NCBI RefSeq assembly: GCF_002269125.1
Contig: NZ_NQKI01000003.1
Coordinates: 124,001-188,000, forward strand
Reading direction: 5' to 3'
Origin: Pseudomonas lundensis
GTDB taxonomy: Bacteria; Pseudomonadota; Gammaproteobacteria; Pseudomonadales; Pseudomonadaceae
DNA length: 64,000 nt
In this document: positions 16,604 through 26,196 of the stretch, piece after piece
Numbering within the stretch: the stretch's first letter is position 1
How the letters are laid out: each line of letters begins with the position of its first letter
Made by a program: the position numbers and the translations under genes
Notes under the pieces: model-generated
Database searches by the model: none
What the model was told of the DNA's origin: nothing
Seen by the model: only the letters and a program-made list of their open reading frames with translations

Positions 16604-17490
16604 TCGTTGGGTTTGACCACTTCCTGCGGGTCGGCGTGCACCAGCACTTCGGCCTGTGGATAAACGCTTTCGATTGCCTCGGCGGCGCGGTCACTGAGGC
16701 CATGAGCCACTGAGAGCGACAGTTCGCCCGGTAACTCCAGGTGCAATTGCACGTACCAGATGTTGCCCGAGATCCGCGTACGCAGGTCATGGGCGCCGAG
16801 GACGCCAGGCACGCTGCACGCCAGTGCCAACATGCGCTCGCTGACTTCTGTCGGTAACTCTTCATCCATCAACACGGAAAAACTCTGACGGGCGATTTGA
16901 ACCGCGCTCCACAGGATATAAGCCGCAATACCCAGACCAAACCACGCATCCAGTTGCGGCCAACCGAAGCTGGCCATAACCAGCGCGACCAAAATACTGC
17001 CATTGAGCAACAGGTCGGAGCGGTAATGCAGTGAGTCGGCGTGCACCGCGTTCGACCCGGTGGCCTTGACCACACGGTGTTGCAACGCCAGCAGCGCCAC
17101 GGTCATTACCAGCGAGAACACAATCACGCCAATGCCGATCCATGGTGCGCCAATAGGCTCGGGGTTTTTCAGGCGCTCGATGGCCTGGAACGCAATCAGC
17201 ACGGCGCTCACGGCGATAAACAGCGCCTGAGCCATCCCTGCGAGGGACTCGGCCTTGCCGTGGCCGTAACGGTGATCGTCGTCGGCAGGGCGCAAGGCGT
17301 AATGCACGGCCAACAGGTTGAGAAACGATGTCACGCCGTCCAGCAACGAGTCGGTCAACCCGGCCAGCATGCTGATCGAGCCGCTTAGCCACCAGGCGAT
17401 GGCCTTGGTGACGATCAAAATACCTGCCACTGCCACCGATGCGCGGGTGGCGAGGCGTAACAGGCGTGCGTGTTCCGTGCTGCTGGTCAT
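16597..17490 (-). CDS. Cation diffusion facilitator, FieF-like
   Basis: 297 residues of the CDF family that export divalent metals (Fe, Zn) by proton antiport. Six helices; site-A residues appear in TDSLLDG (about 46-50) and HADSLHYRSD (about 150-159). The loop motif HRYGHGKAES is typical of FieF/YiiP, and a cytoplasmic ferredoxin-like domain follows from about 210. It overlaps the 3' end of the DUF6515 gene by 7 bases, convergently. Substrate preference is not decided by sequence alone. Confidence 0.93.
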   Translation of the reverse strand: MTSSTEHARLLRLATRASVAVAGILIVTKAIAWWLSGSISMLAGLTDSLLDGVTSFLNLLAVHYALRPADDDHRYGHGKAESLAGMAQALFIAVSAVLIAFQAIERLKNPEPIGAPWIGIGVIVFSLVMTVALLALQHRVVKATGSNAVHADSLHYRSDLLLNGSILVALVMASFGWPQLDAWFGLGIAAYILWSAVQIARQSFSVLMDEELPTEVSERMLALACSVPGVLGAHDLRTRISGNIWYVQLHLELPGELSLSVAHGLSDRAAEAIESVYPQAEVLVHADPQEVVKPNDQ

Positions 17491-17504
17491 GAACGTTCCT
17501 TGTG

Positions 17505-17924
17505 TCAGGCGGCGGGGGCAAGGCCGTAAAGGGCCAATTGCTGCACGCTGCCTGTGTGCTGGATCAGGCGCGGATCGTTGAGTGGAAAGCTGCCGCCCAG
17601 TTCACGTTCCAGGAGGGTTTGCAGCTTGCTGTTATCCACCTTGCCGTCCGCGCCGATGGCTTCTTGCAGTTTTTCCGGGGCGATCTGCGCGGTCTTGCCT
17701 GGCGGGAAGTAAATCGCGCCGGTGGCAAAGTCGACGCCAAAGGCAATCAGGCCCGGGATCACATAAAACAGCAAGCCCACGGCATCCAGCACGGCAATCA
17801 TCGGATCGATCTTGCCGTCGATCTGACCCCGGCGGTCAGGGAAGAAAATACTGCCGCAGGCAGTCAGTTGAGTGAACAGGGCTGCAATCACAACGCCACC
17901 AATCACACGCGAAGACATACGCAT
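17505..17924 (-). CDS. Conserved small lipoprotein
   Basis: 139 residues with a lipobox LTAC (Cys23) after an N-terminal hydrophobic segment, so a likely lipoprotein. A second hydrophobic region (MIAVLDAVGLLFYVIPGLIAFGVDFATGAIYF) could bind or cross a membrane. Family members in Pseudomonas are sometimes labelled polyribonucleotide nucleotidyltransferase; nothing in this sequence supports that. ATG 17924 has GAGG 7 bases upstream. It lies 14 bases upstream of the CDF gene on the same strand. Confidence 0.82.
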   Translation of the reverse strand: MRMSSRVIGGVVIAALFTQLTACGSIFFPDRRGQIDGKIDPMIAVLDAVGLLFYVIPGLIAFGVDFATGAIYFPPGKTAQIAPEKLQEAIGADGKVDNSKLQTLLERELGGSFPLNDPRLIQHTGSVQQLALYGLAPAA

Positions 17925-18025
17925 AGCAAAACCTCATAAACGTTGAAGGGCCAAACCCAACACTAAGACGGTGCTTAATGCCGAACTGTTCGCCGTTATA
18001 CTCGCCGCACTGTTCTGGAGCCACC

Positions 18026-20560
18026 ATGATTTCTCTGCCGATTGATGAAGTTTTACCCGCGCTGCGCCTTGCCTTGGCTGAACGTCACGAAGCGGTGCTC
18101 GAAGCACCGCCCGGCGCCGGTAAAACCACTCGCGTGCCTCTGGCCTTACTCAACGAGCCGTGGCTTGCGGGGCAGAAGATTGTGATGCTCGAACCCCGAC
18201 GGCTCGCCGCCCGCGCCGCGGCCGAACGGTTGGCCAGCGAACTGGGCGAAAAAGTCGGCGAGACCGTGGGCTACCGCATTCGCCTCGACAGTAAAGTCGG
18301 CCCCGATACGCGCATTGAAGTGGTCACCGAAGGCATCCTCACCCGGCGTTTGCAACAGGATCCGGCGCTCGAAGGTGTCGGTCTGCTGATCTTCGACGAA
18401 TTCCATGAGCGTAGTCTGGATGCCGATCTGGCGTTGGCCCTGAGCCTGAACGGCCGTGAGTTGTTTCGTGACGAGCTGCCGCTGAAGATCTTGCTGATGT
18501 CGGCGACGCTTGAGGGCGATCGGCTCGCCAGCGTGCTCAATGACGCGCCTGTGTTGCGCAGTGAGGGGCGCATGTACCCGGTTGCCATGCGCTGGGGCCG
18601 GCCGTTTGTGCCCGGTGAGTTCATCGAGCCACGAGTGGTCCAGACCGTGCTGGAAGCCATCAACGATGAGACAGGCAGCCTGCTGGTGTTCTTGCCTGGT
18701 CAGGCAGAGATCCGCAGGGTTTATCAACAGTTGGCACAAGCGCTGGAATCGCGCAGCGACATCCTGCTGTGCCCGCTGCACGGTGATCTTGAGCTGGGCG
18801 CGCAACGGGCGGCTATCGAGCCTGCGCCTGCGGGCCAGCGCAAAGTAGTGCTGGCCACCAATATTGCGGAAACCAGCCTCACCATCGACGGCGTGCGCGT
18901 GGTGATTGATGCCGGGCTGGCGCGTGTCCCGCGGTTTGACCCGGGCAGTGGCATGACCCGCCTCGACACGCAGCGTATTTCCCGGGCCAGCGCCACGCAA
19001 CGGGCTGGCCGCGCCGGACGACTTGAGCCGGGCGTGTGTTATCGATTGTGGTCTGAAGACCAGCATGCGCAGTTGGCGGCCTATGGCAGTGCCGAGGTCT
19101 TGCAGGCCGATCTCGCGGGGTTGGCGCTGCAATTGGCGCGCTGGGGCGTGACCCCGCACGAGCTGATTTGGCTCGATGCGCCGCCATCGTCCAGTTATGC
19201 ACAGGCGCAACAGCTGCTGGAACGCCTGGGTGCCTTGCAGCGGTCGTCGAATCAAGGCTGCACCCTGACGGCACATGGCGAGGCAATGGCCGAGTTGCCG
19301 GCGCACCCGCGTATCGCGCACTTGTTATTGCGCGGGCAGGCATGGGGGCTGGCGGACATGGCCTGTAACGTCGCAGCGCTGCTGGGTGAGCGAGATATTC
19401 TCCGCGGTGCCGGTGCCGATCTGCACAGCCGTTTGGCTTTGTTGGCCGCAGAGGCACGCGCGACGCGGGGCGGGCAGGGCGGCGTACAGCGTGCCAGACA
19501 ACTGGCGCGCCAGTACCGAGCGCAGTTACGCGGCAAACCGACGCGCCCGGTGGCTGATCCCGAGCACCCGCGCTGGCTCGGTGCCTTGCTGGCCTTGGCC
19601 TATCCCGACCGCATTGCCCAGCAGCGCAAGCCCGGCGGTGCCGAATACCGTCTGGCCAATGGCCGGGCCGCGCTGTTCAGCGAGGTCGATGCACTGATGA
19701 AGCAGCCATGGCTGGTCATTGCCGACCTGGGCAGCCGTCAGGGACAGCGCGAAGAACGCATTTACCTGGCGGCAGAATTTGATCCCGCGTTACTCGACGG
19801 TGTGCTGAGTGAACAGGTCAGTGTGGTCGATCAATTGGACTGGGACGAGCGCGAAGGCGTACTGCGCGCAGAGCGTCAACGTAAAGTGGGTGAGCTGGTG
19901 CTGAGCCGCGAACCGTTGACGGGCCTTGATGAAACGGCGCGTTCCCGGGCATTGGTCAATCTGGTACGGCGCAAGGGCCTGGAACTGTTGCCGTGGACGC
20001 CTGAACTGCGTCAATGGCAAGCCCGGGTAGGGCTGTTGCGTCAGTTGGACCTTGAGGCCCACGGCCAGAGTGACTGGCCGGATGTCAGTGATGCGGCGCT
20101 CTTGACCAGCCTGGAAGACTGGCTGGCGCCGTACGTGGGGCGTGTCTCGCGGCTCAGCCACTTCGCCAGCCTCGATTTGTCGAGCATTGTGCACAATTTG
20201 CTGCCGTGGCCATTGCCGCAACGGCTTGAAGAACAGGCGCCGCATCACATCAAAGTGCCATCTGGTTCATCGGTGCGACTGGACTACAGCGAACACCCAC
20301 CGATTTTGGCGGTGCGTCTGCAAGAACTGTTCGGGTTGGCGGATACCCCGCGCATTGCGGGTGGGCGGCAGGTGGTCAAGTTGCACCTGTTGTCGCCGGC
20401 GCGACGTCCGGTGCAGGTGACCCAGGACTTGGCCAACTTTTGGCGCAGCACCTATGCCGAGGTCAAGAAAGACCTTAAAGGACGTTATCCCAAGCATTAC
20501 TGGCCCGACGATCCACTCGTTGCCGAAGCCACGGCGCGCATCAAACCCAGGAAAACGTAG
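18026..20560 (+). CDS. hrpB: ATP-dependent helicase HrpB
   Basis: 844-residue DEAH-type RNA helicase. Motifs: Walker A GAGKTT (30-35), DEFH (124-127) as the DEAH-box variant, MSATLEG, then ATNIAETSLTIDGV and RAGRAGRLEPG in the second RecA domain. HA2 and the long HrpB_C region follow. In other bacteria HrpB helps mRNA processing and some adhesion or virulence traits. ATG 18026 is preceded by GGAG and follows the family start; the longer frame from 17978 is not supported. Monocistronic, divergent from the lipoprotein gene. Confidence 0.96.
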   Translation: MISLPIDEVLPALRLALAERHEAVLEAPPGAGKTTRVPLALLNEPWLAGQKIVMLEPRRLAARAAAERLASELGEKVGETVGYRIRLDSKVGPDTRIEVVTEGILTRRLQQDPALEGVGLLIFDEFHERSLDADLALALSLNGRELFRDELPLKILLMSATLEGDRLASVLNDAPVLRSEGRMYPVAMRWGRPFVPGEFIEPRVVQTVLEAINDETGSLLVFLPGQAEIRRVYQQLAQALESRSDILLCPLHGDLELGAQRAAIEPAPAGQRKVVLATNIAETSLTIDGVRVVIDAGLARVPRFDPGSGMTRLDTQRISRASATQRAGRAGRLEPGVCYRLWSEDQHAQLAAYGSAEVLQADLAGLALQLARWGVTPHELIWLDAPPSSSYAQAQQLLERLGALQRSSNQGCTLTAHGEAMAELPAHPRIAHLLLRGQAWGLADMACNVAALLGERDILRGAGADLHSRLALLAAEARATRGGQGGVQRARQLARQYRAQLRGKPTRPVADPEHPRWLGALLALAYPDRIAQQRKPGGAEYRLANGRAALFSEVDALMKQPWLVIADLGSRQGQREERIYLAAEFDPALLDGVLSEQVSVVDQLDWDEREGVLRAERQRKVGELVLSREPLTGLDETARSRALVNLVRRKGLELLPWTPELRQWQARVGLLRQLDLEAHGQSDWPDVSDAALLTSLEDWLAPYVGRVSRLSHFASLDLSSIVHNLLPWPLPQRLEEQAPHHIKVPSGSSVRLDYSEHPPILAVRLQELFGLADTPRIAGGRQVVKLHLLSPARRPVQVTQDLANFWRSTYAEVKKDLKGRYPKHYWPDDPLVAEATARIKPRKT

Positions 20561-20581
20561 CCGCCCACGGGGGGCCTCGAT

Positions 20582-21664
20582 TCAATCCAGCGGCAGCAAA
20601 AAGCGGCCTGTAACTGGCAAGTGGTCGGAGAGGGTGAGCGTGTCTTCCTGCCGCACGTAGCCCTCGATGCGTTTGAGTTTCGGGCTGTAAAACAGGTAGT
20701 CGAGGGTACGGTCGGGCTCCTCGACACGCGGATTGTTCGGGAAGTGCGTGAGCCACAGTTCGCGGTCGATGCCGGTCGCTTCAGGGTTGCTGGGAATCAT
20801 TGGGTACTTTTCCCACAGCAAATGCAGCTCGCTGTCAGGCGAGTAACCTGTGCGCAATTCGGCTGGCAGGCGCAGGAATTGGCCGATAGGCAGCAAGTTG
20901 AAGTCCCCGCCGATCAGCCAAGGGGTGCCATACCCCTCAAACTTGTCCACCACCGCAGCGGTCGCTTGCATTTGTCGAAGCAGGTTACTGTTGTTCTGCG
21001 TCGGGCGGTCGAGTTGGGTATTGATGGCCACCAATTGCCCGCCATCGTTCAGGGGCAGGTAGCTGACGAGCAGGGCGGGTTTGGGTTGAAACTGGCGGCT
21101 GACGAAATTGGCCTCGGCCACCGGTAATTGCACGCGTTCGGCGTGTTCGATCTGGAAGCGGCTCAGCGTCACCAGGGTGCGCCCGACACTGCCGAAAATA
21201 TGCCGGTCGGGGACGAAGTCGGCTTTCCAGGTGAACGCTTGCGCGCTGCAGGGGTAAAGGTCGATCAGGCGTTCCTGCAACAGTTTTAACTGATCCTGAT
21301 AGGCACTGGCCTTGGCGTTTTGGTCGACCTCTTGCAGCAAGACCAGATCGGGCTTTTCATCGCGGATGATGCGCGCCACCTGATCCAGGCTGAAAGCCAT
21401 GTCTTCGCGGTTGGGCCGGGTATCCGGCCCGCTGCCGTCGCTCAGGTTGTACCAAAATACATAACGCTTGCCCGCCAGGTATTGCACGTTCCAGGTCATG
21501 ACCTTGAGCGCCTGACCGGGCACCAGCACCGGCGCATTGGCGGGGCAACTGACAGTCAGTACCTCTTTGGCCTCCGGACGCCACGTCAGGCTGTAGATCA
21601 GGCATGCCAACAGCGCTGCTGTCAGCAAGAAACCCACTACGGTATTACGCAAAAGACGTGACAT
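20582..21664 (-). CDS. Membrane-anchored endonuclease/exonuclease/phosphatase family protein
   Basis: 360 residues. One N-terminal membrane anchor (FLLTAALLACLIYSLTW) then an EEP (DNase I-like) domain: MTWNVQYL, LVLLQEVDQN (catalytic Glu), INTQLDRP, GGDFNLLP, RTLDYLFYS and SDHLPV. These cover the Asp/Asn/His set used by Mg-dependent phosphodiesterases. The domain should face the periplasm. Relatives cleave DNA, lipids or phosphoinositides, so the substrate is open. It ends 21 bases from the convergent hrpB stop. Confidence 0.9.
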   Translation of the reverse strand: MSRLLRNTVVGFLLTAALLACLIYSLTWRPEAKEVLTVSCPANAPVLVPGQALKVMTWNVQYLAGKRYVFWYNLSDGSGPDTRPNREDMAFSLDQVARIIRDEKPDLVLLQEVDQNAKASAYQDQLKLLQERLIDLYPCSAQAFTWKADFVPDRHIFGSVGRTLVTLSRFQIEHAERVQLPVAEANFVSRQFQPKPALLVSYLPLNDGGQLVAINTQLDRPTQNNSNLLRQMQATAAVVDKFEGYGTPWLIGGDFNLLPIGQFLRLPAELRTGYSPDSELHLLWEKYPMIPSNPEATGIDRELWLTHFPNNPRVEEPDRTLDYLFYSPKLKRIEGYVRQEDTLTLSDHLPVTGRFLLPLD

Positions 21665-21753
21665 GGACTCGGCTTATAAAGGTTGCAGAGAAGGCAGAGC
21701 ATACGCGCCCCATGCGCGGCATCCCACCGTCTAAGTTGTAGGTGAACCTTCTA

Positions 21754-22413
21754 TTACTTGTCGGAAGTTTCTCGAATCAGCATAAATAAACGGAAGAGGA
21801 CCACCGATAAAAACAACTGCAAGAAGCTGTTGATGCTTTCGAGCACCAATGACAACACCGGATTTTCGGCCCGCGGGTACACCGAAAACCCTGTTTCCTT
21901 GAGCAGCATCAAGGGTCCGAGTACCGCCAGAATGCACACGAAGATGCGCCAGAAGTGGCCCCGGCTCAGTTCAAAACTCGACTTCAAGGCGGCCAGCGGC
22001 GGTTCGTCGCGCAGGACCAGTTGGTATTCGGCAAAGGCAAACACTACGGTCAGGTAGATCCCGGGCACAAAGAACATCGACAGCCCCAGCACGATGAGCA
22101 GGGTGCTGATGGCCGCCAGCAACGCGAACTTTGGCCACAGCTGCAACGCTCTGGCCAGCAGGTCACGGTTGCGCGGGCTTTCGCCACGGCTACGCGCGTC
22201 GAGAAACAGGATCAGGGCCGCGGTGTAGATGGGGTACACCAGCAAGCCGACGACCAACCCGTAGCCGGGTGACGCATCCGGCCCTGTGGCATGGTCGACG
22301 AGTTGTTGCAGCACGGCTTCAAGAATCACCAGCGGCAAGCACAGCGTCGCAATCTGGCCCAGGTTGCGCTGGAAGAAGTACAGGGAGTCGCGAATAACAG
22401 TCAGCGGATTCAT
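21754..22413 (-). CDS. YciC-family multi-pass membrane protein
   Basis: 219 residues with about five hydrophobic segments and the N-terminal pattern MNPLTVIRDSLYFFQRNLGQI seen in YciC/UPF0259 proteins. Conserved features include SRGE, a proline-rich helix FFVPGIYL, and ALKSSFELSRGHFWRIF. Inner membrane; role unknown. It is upstream of the EEP gene on the same strand with a gap of about 90 bases, so co-transcription is possible. Confidence 0.85.
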   Translation of the reverse strand: MNPLTVIRDSLYFFQRNLGQIATLCLPLVILEAVLQQLVDHATGPDASPGYGLVVGLLVYPIYTAALILFLDARSRGESPRNRDLLARALQLWPKFALLAAISTLLIVLGLSMFFVPGIYLTVVFAFAEYQLVLRDEPPLAALKSSFELSRGHFWRIFVCILAVLGPLMLLKETGFSVYPRAENPVLSLVLESINSFLQLFLSVVLFRLFMLIRETSDK

Positions 22414-22621
22414 GGTTCGGTATCAGCATTCAAAAGCGGTGCGCCACTTTAACCGATCAAGCCCGGCATCAAGCAAATGCAAGTGTTTAAGTTGCTGTAA
22501 GACGCAGGCGGTATCGGGCGCGGCGGGCGGTTTATCCACGCAAACCTTACGCGGGCTGGCATACTGCCCCCCTTGTTTTCAGTCGTGCGCCCATTTGCCT
22601 GGACGCCTTGAGGTGTCCCCG

Positions 22622-23098
22622 GTGAAAAAAATTGCAGTCTTTGCAGATGTGCAGAACCTCTATTACACGGTTCGCCAGGCGTATGGCTGCCATTTCAATT
22701 ACGCCGCCCTGTGGGCCGATATCAGCCAACGCGGTGAGATTGTTGAAGCCTATGCGTACGCCATCGACCGTGGTGACAGCAAACAGCAGCAGTTTCAGCA
22801 AATTTTGCGCAACCTCGGTTTCACGGTGAAGCTCAAGCCTTATATCCAGCGCAGTGATGGCTCGGCCAAAGGCGACTGGGACGTGGGCATCACCATCGAC
22901 ATCATGGACGCCGCGGCCAATGTGGATGAAGTGGTACTGGCCTCGGGCGATGGCGATTTCGACCTGCTGCTCGAGCGCATTGCCAGCAAGCACGGGGTCG
23001 AAACCGTGGCTTACGGCGTGCCGGGCCTGACCGCCAACTCCTTGATCCGCGCGGCCACGCGCTACGTGCCGATTGAAGGCAATTTGCTGCTCAAGTAA
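22622..23098 (+). CDS. NYN-domain (LabA/DUF88-like) protein
   Basis: 158 residues of the NYN/PIN-like nuclease fold. Acidic residues fit the active-site pattern: D9 in FADVQNLYYT, D87 and D93 in GDWDVGITIDIMD, D110 and D112 in ASGDGDFD. NYN proteins act on RNA, though many family members have no shown target. GTG at 22622 is used because GAGGTG lies just upstream and no ATG fits the conserved start KKIAVFADVQN. The DEDDh exonuclease starts 28 bases downstream, so the two are probably co-transcribed. Confidence 0.9.
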   Translation: MKKIAVFADVQNLYYTVRQAYGCHFNYAALWADISQRGEIVEAYAYAIDRGDSKQQQFQQILRNLGFTVKLKPYIQRSDGSAKGDWDVGITIDIMDAAANVDEVVLASGDGDFDLLLERIASKHGVETVAYGVPGLTANSLIRAATRYVPIEGNLLLK

Positions 23099-23126
23099 CG
23101 CTCATTTTTTACAGGATTGACCCCGT

Positions 23127-23738
23127 TTGGAACGTATCGCCGTCATCGACTTTGAAACCACTGGCATTTCCCCGAGCAGCACGTGCCGGGCCACTGAAAT
23201 CGCTGTGGTGATTCTGGAACAGGGCCGCATTGTCGACCGTTACCAGAGCCTGATGAATGCAGGCGTGCGCGTGCCGGGTTTCATCGAGCAGTTGACGGGT
23301 ATCAGCAACGTCATGTTGCGCACCGCGCCATCGGCCGAACAGGTGATGAACGAGGTCAACGAATTCGTCGGCATTACCCCGTTGCTGGCGCATAACGCCG
23401 CGTTCGACCAAAAATTCTGGGACTTCGAGATGGGCCGCATCAAGCGTACCCGCTTGCAGAACTTTGCCTGCTCGCTGCTGTTGGCGCGGCGTTTGATGCC
23501 CGCCGCGCCCAATCACAAGCTTGGTACGCTGACCACGTTTGCCGACCTGCCTCACACCGGCAAGGCGCACCGGGCGATGGCCGACGCCGAAATGGCCGCC
23601 AACCTGACCGCACATCTGGCCCGGCAACTGCGCGAACACCACGGTCTGCGTGAGCTGAATCACGATTTGCTGTGCAGCCTGCAAAAAGTGCCGGCCGCCA
23701 AGATCAATGACCACCTCAAGCGTTACCGCGGTTTCTGA
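23127..23738 (+). CDS. DEDDh 3'-5' exonuclease (DnaQ/PolC-like)
   Basis: 203 residues, a stand-alone exonuclease domain. ExoI: VIDFETTG (D8, E10). ExoII: LLAHNAAFDQKF. ExoIII: HRAMADAEMA with the His and Asp of the DEDDh class. It starts at TTG (23127) with AGGA 10 bases upstream. No polymerase domain is attached. It may trim DNA or RNA; pairing with the NYN gene suggests nucleic-acid processing (inference). Confidence 0.9.
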   Translation: MERIAVIDFETTGISPSSTCRATEIAVVILEQGRIVDRYQSLMNAGVRVPGFIEQLTGISNVMLRTAPSAEQVMNEVNEFVGITPLLAHNAAFDQKFWDFEMGRIKRTRLQNFACSLLLARRLMPAAPNHKLGTLTTFADLPHTGKAHRAMADAEMAANLTAHLARQLREHHGLRELNHDLLCSLQKVPAAKINDHLKRYRGF

Positions 23739-23862
23739 TTGTCAGCCTGCGGCTGCAAAACGGTAAAAGTGTACGGCCACTTTTCATGCATTCTGTTACT
23801 TCTGCTCCACCCGCCACTTGTCTAGACTCCCAGGTCCCCTGCCTTTGCCTTTGAGCTGAACC

Positions 23863-24753
23863 ATGCCTGCCGCACGTCGTTTCCCGTTGCAATTGATCGG
23901 TGCTTTTTTCGCGTTGTATGTGATCTGGGGTTCGACCTATCTGGTGATCCGTATTGGCATTGAGTCCTGGCCGCCATTGATGATGGCCGGGGTGCGTTTC
24001 CTCGTGGCGGGCAGCTTGATGTATGCGTTCATGCGCTGGCGCGGATCCCCACGCCCAACGTGGGTACAGTGGCGTTCGGCAGCAATGATCGGCTTTTTGC
24101 TGTTGGCTTGCGGCAATGGTGGCGTGACGCTGGCTGAGCATTCGGGCGTGGCCTCAGGGGTGGCAGCGTTAGCCGTGGCCACTGTGCCGCTGTTCACCTT
24201 GCTGTTCGGCTATTTTTGGGGGGCACGCAATACCCGGCTGGAATGGGCCGGGATCGTGCTCGGGTTGATCGGTATTGCCATGCTCAACCTCGGCTCCAAC
24301 CTGCAAGCCAGTCCGCTGGGGGCGGCGATGATTTTATTCGCAGCGGCGGCATGGGCGTTTGGTTCGGTCTGGAGCCGCCATTTGCCTCTTCCTGCGGGGC
24401 CAATGGCCAGCGCTGCAGAAATGCTCACTGCCGGCGCTGTGTTGCTCATTGGCAGCCTGGTGAGTGGGGAACGTCTGACCCATATGCCGACGGCTGCCGG
24501 GTGGGGCGCCTTACTGTACCTGGTGTTTTTCGGCTCGATCATCGCCTTCAGTGCTTACATGTATTTGCTCAAAAACGTACGTCCGGCAGCGGCCACCAGC
24601 TACGCCTATGTCAACCCGGCTGTGGCGGTGATGCTCGGCATCGCCTTTGCGGGCGAGACCATCGGTTTCGAAGAGTGCCTGGCGATGGCGGTCATCATCA
24701 GCGCTGTGGTGTTGATCGGGTTGCCGCAGTGGCGCAAGCAGAAACCCGTCTGA
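23863..24753 (+). CDS. yedA: EamA-family exporter YedA
   Basis: 296 residues with ten predicted helices formed by two EamA repeats (about 10-140 and 155-290). Opening LQLIGAFFALYVIWGSTYLVIRIGIESWPP and the SYAYVNPAVAVMLG helix are typical of YedA drug/metabolite transporters. Inner membrane; substrate unknown (family members export amino acids or metabolites). Monocistronic, just upstream of rhlE. Confidence 0.9.
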   Translation: MPAARRFPLQLIGAFFALYVIWGSTYLVIRIGIESWPPLMMAGVRFLVAGSLMYAFMRWRGSPRPTWVQWRSAAMIGFLLLACGNGGVTLAEHSGVASGVAALAVATVPLFTLLFGYFWGARNTRLEWAGIVLGLIGIAMLNLGSNLQASPLGAAMILFAAAAWAFGSVWSRHLPLPAGPMASAAEMLTAGAVLLIGSLVSGERLTHMPTAAGWGALLYLVFFGSIIAFSAYMYLLKNVRPAAATSYAYVNPAVAVMLGIAFAGETIGFEECLAMAVIISAVVLIGLPQWRKQKPV

Positions 24754-24820
24754 ATTAGGGTAAACTGCGCGCCATTGCAACGTATTCACCCACGCGCTGA
24801 CCTTTTTCGACGGTATCCCC

Positions 24821-26155
24821 ATGACATTCGCCTCCCTTGGCCTGATCGAACCCTTGCTGCGCGCCCTTGAGACGCTCGGCTACCAGACCCCGACCCCGGT
24901 TCAGGCACAAGCCATTCCCGCCGTGCTGGCGGGGCGCGACCTGATGGCCGCCGCCCAGACCGGCACCGGTAAAACCGGTGGCTTTGCCCTGCCGCTCTTG
25001 CAGTCGTTGACCATGGAAGGCCCGAAAGTCGCCAGTAACGCCGTGCGTGCGCTGGTGCTGGTGCCGACCCGTGAGTTGGCCGAACAGGTTCACGAAAGCA
25101 TTCGCCAGTACGCCGAACACCTGCCCCTGAGCACCTACGCGGTGTATGGCGGCGTCAGCATCAACCCGCAAATGATGAAAATGCGCAAAGGTGTTGATGT
25201 GTTGGTGGCCACGCCGGGTCGGTTGCTTGATCTGTATCGCCAGAAAGCGATCAAGTTCAACCAGCTGCAAACCCTGATTCTGGACGAAGCCGATCGCATG
25301 CTCGATCTGGGCTTCAGCGAAGAACTGCGTGACATCTACCGCGCCTTGCCAAAAAAGCGTCAGACCCTGTTGTTCTCGGCCACGTTCTCGGATGCGATCC
25401 GGGCGCTGGGCGAGCAAATGCTCGATAACCCGCTGAGCATTGAAGTCAGCCCGCGTAACGTTGCGGCCAGCAGCGTCAAGCAATGGGTGATCCCGGTCGA
25501 CAAGAAACGCAAAGCCGAGCTGTTCCTGCATTTGCTGCGCACCCAGCGCTGGAAGCAGGTGCTGGTGTTTGCCAAAACCCGCAATGGCGTGGATGACCTG
25601 GTGGGCAAACTGCAAGCGCTGGGCATCAACGCTGACGGCATCCATGGCGATAAACCGCAGGCAACGCGTCAACGGGCGCTGGATCGCTTCAAGGCCAGTG
25701 AAGTGCAGATTCTTGTGGCCACCGACGTGGCGGCCCGTGGTCTGGACATCGAAGACCTGCCGCTGGTGGTCAACTTCGACCTGCCGATCGTGGCCGAAGA
25801 CTACATCCATCGCATTGGCCGTACCGGCCGCGCCGGTCAGAAGGGCGAGGCGATTTCGCTGGTGTGTGCCGATGAAGTGAACATGCTCTCGGCCATTGAG
25901 ATGCTGACTCGCCAGACCTTGGCGCGTCATGAAGAGCAGGACTTCGAGCCTGAGCACCGCGTGCCCGAAACGGATGCCTCGGGTCAGGTGATCAAAAAGC
26001 CGAAGAAGCCTAAAAAGCCGAAAACCTCAGGCGGTGGCGGTAAGCGTAACCTGGGCAAATGGGTCGATAGCGGTGAAGTGGCCCCGGCCGAACCGACGGT
26101 CAAGCCTGTGCGTAAAGTACCCGTGTTCAATACGGGCCCGCGCAAACGCAAGTAA
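24821..26155 (+). CDS. rhlE: ATP-dependent RNA helicase RhlE
   Basis: 444-residue DEAD-box helicase: Q-motif (TPTPVQAQAIP), AQTGTGKT (45-52), PTRELAEQ, LILDEADRMLDLGF, SATFSDAIR, and ATDVAARGLDIEDL plus HRIGRTGRAG in the second domain. The C-terminal tail is basic and repeat-like (KKPKKPKKPKTSGGGGKRN), suited to RNA binding. RhlE helps ribosome assembly and RNA turnover, often in cold growth. A 400-residue minus-strand frame (24755-25957) is a shadow of this gene. Confidence 0.96.
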   Translation: MTFASLGLIEPLLRALETLGYQTPTPVQAQAIPAVLAGRDLMAAAQTGTGKTGGFALPLLQSLTMEGPKVASNAVRALVLVPTRELAEQVHESIRQYAEHLPLSTYAVYGGVSINPQMMKMRKGVDVLVATPGRLLDLYRQKAIKFNQLQTLILDEADRMLDLGFSEELRDIYRALPKKRQTLLFSATFSDAIRALGEQMLDNPLSIEVSPRNVAASSVKQWVIPVDKKRKAELFLHLLRTQRWKQVLVFAKTRNGVDDLVGKLQALGINADGIHGDKPQATRQRALDRFKASEVQILVATDVAARGLDIEDLPLVVNFDLPIVAEDYIHRIGRTGRAGQKGEAISLVCADEVNMLSAIEMLTRQTLARHEEQDFEPEHRVPETDASGQVIKKPKKPKKPKTSGGGGKRNLGKWVDSGEVAPAEPTVKPVRKVPVFNTGPRKRK

Positions 26156-26161
26156 GGTTTT

Positions 26162-26192
26162 AACCGCTACCTCGGGCTGCCGGGTAGCGGTT
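26162..26192. terminator. Hairpin between convergent rhlE and flavoprotein genes
   Basis: AACCGCTACC (26162-26171) and GGTAGCGGTT (26183-26192) form a perfect 10-bp stem with an 11-base loop. The rhlE side is followed by TTTAATT only, so termination is plausible but the T-run is weak. Confidence 0.55.
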
Positions 26193-26196
26193 TAAT

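Noticed and set aside
24755..25957. 400-residue minus-strand frame
   Set aside because: Antisense shadow of rhlE; no recognisable domain.
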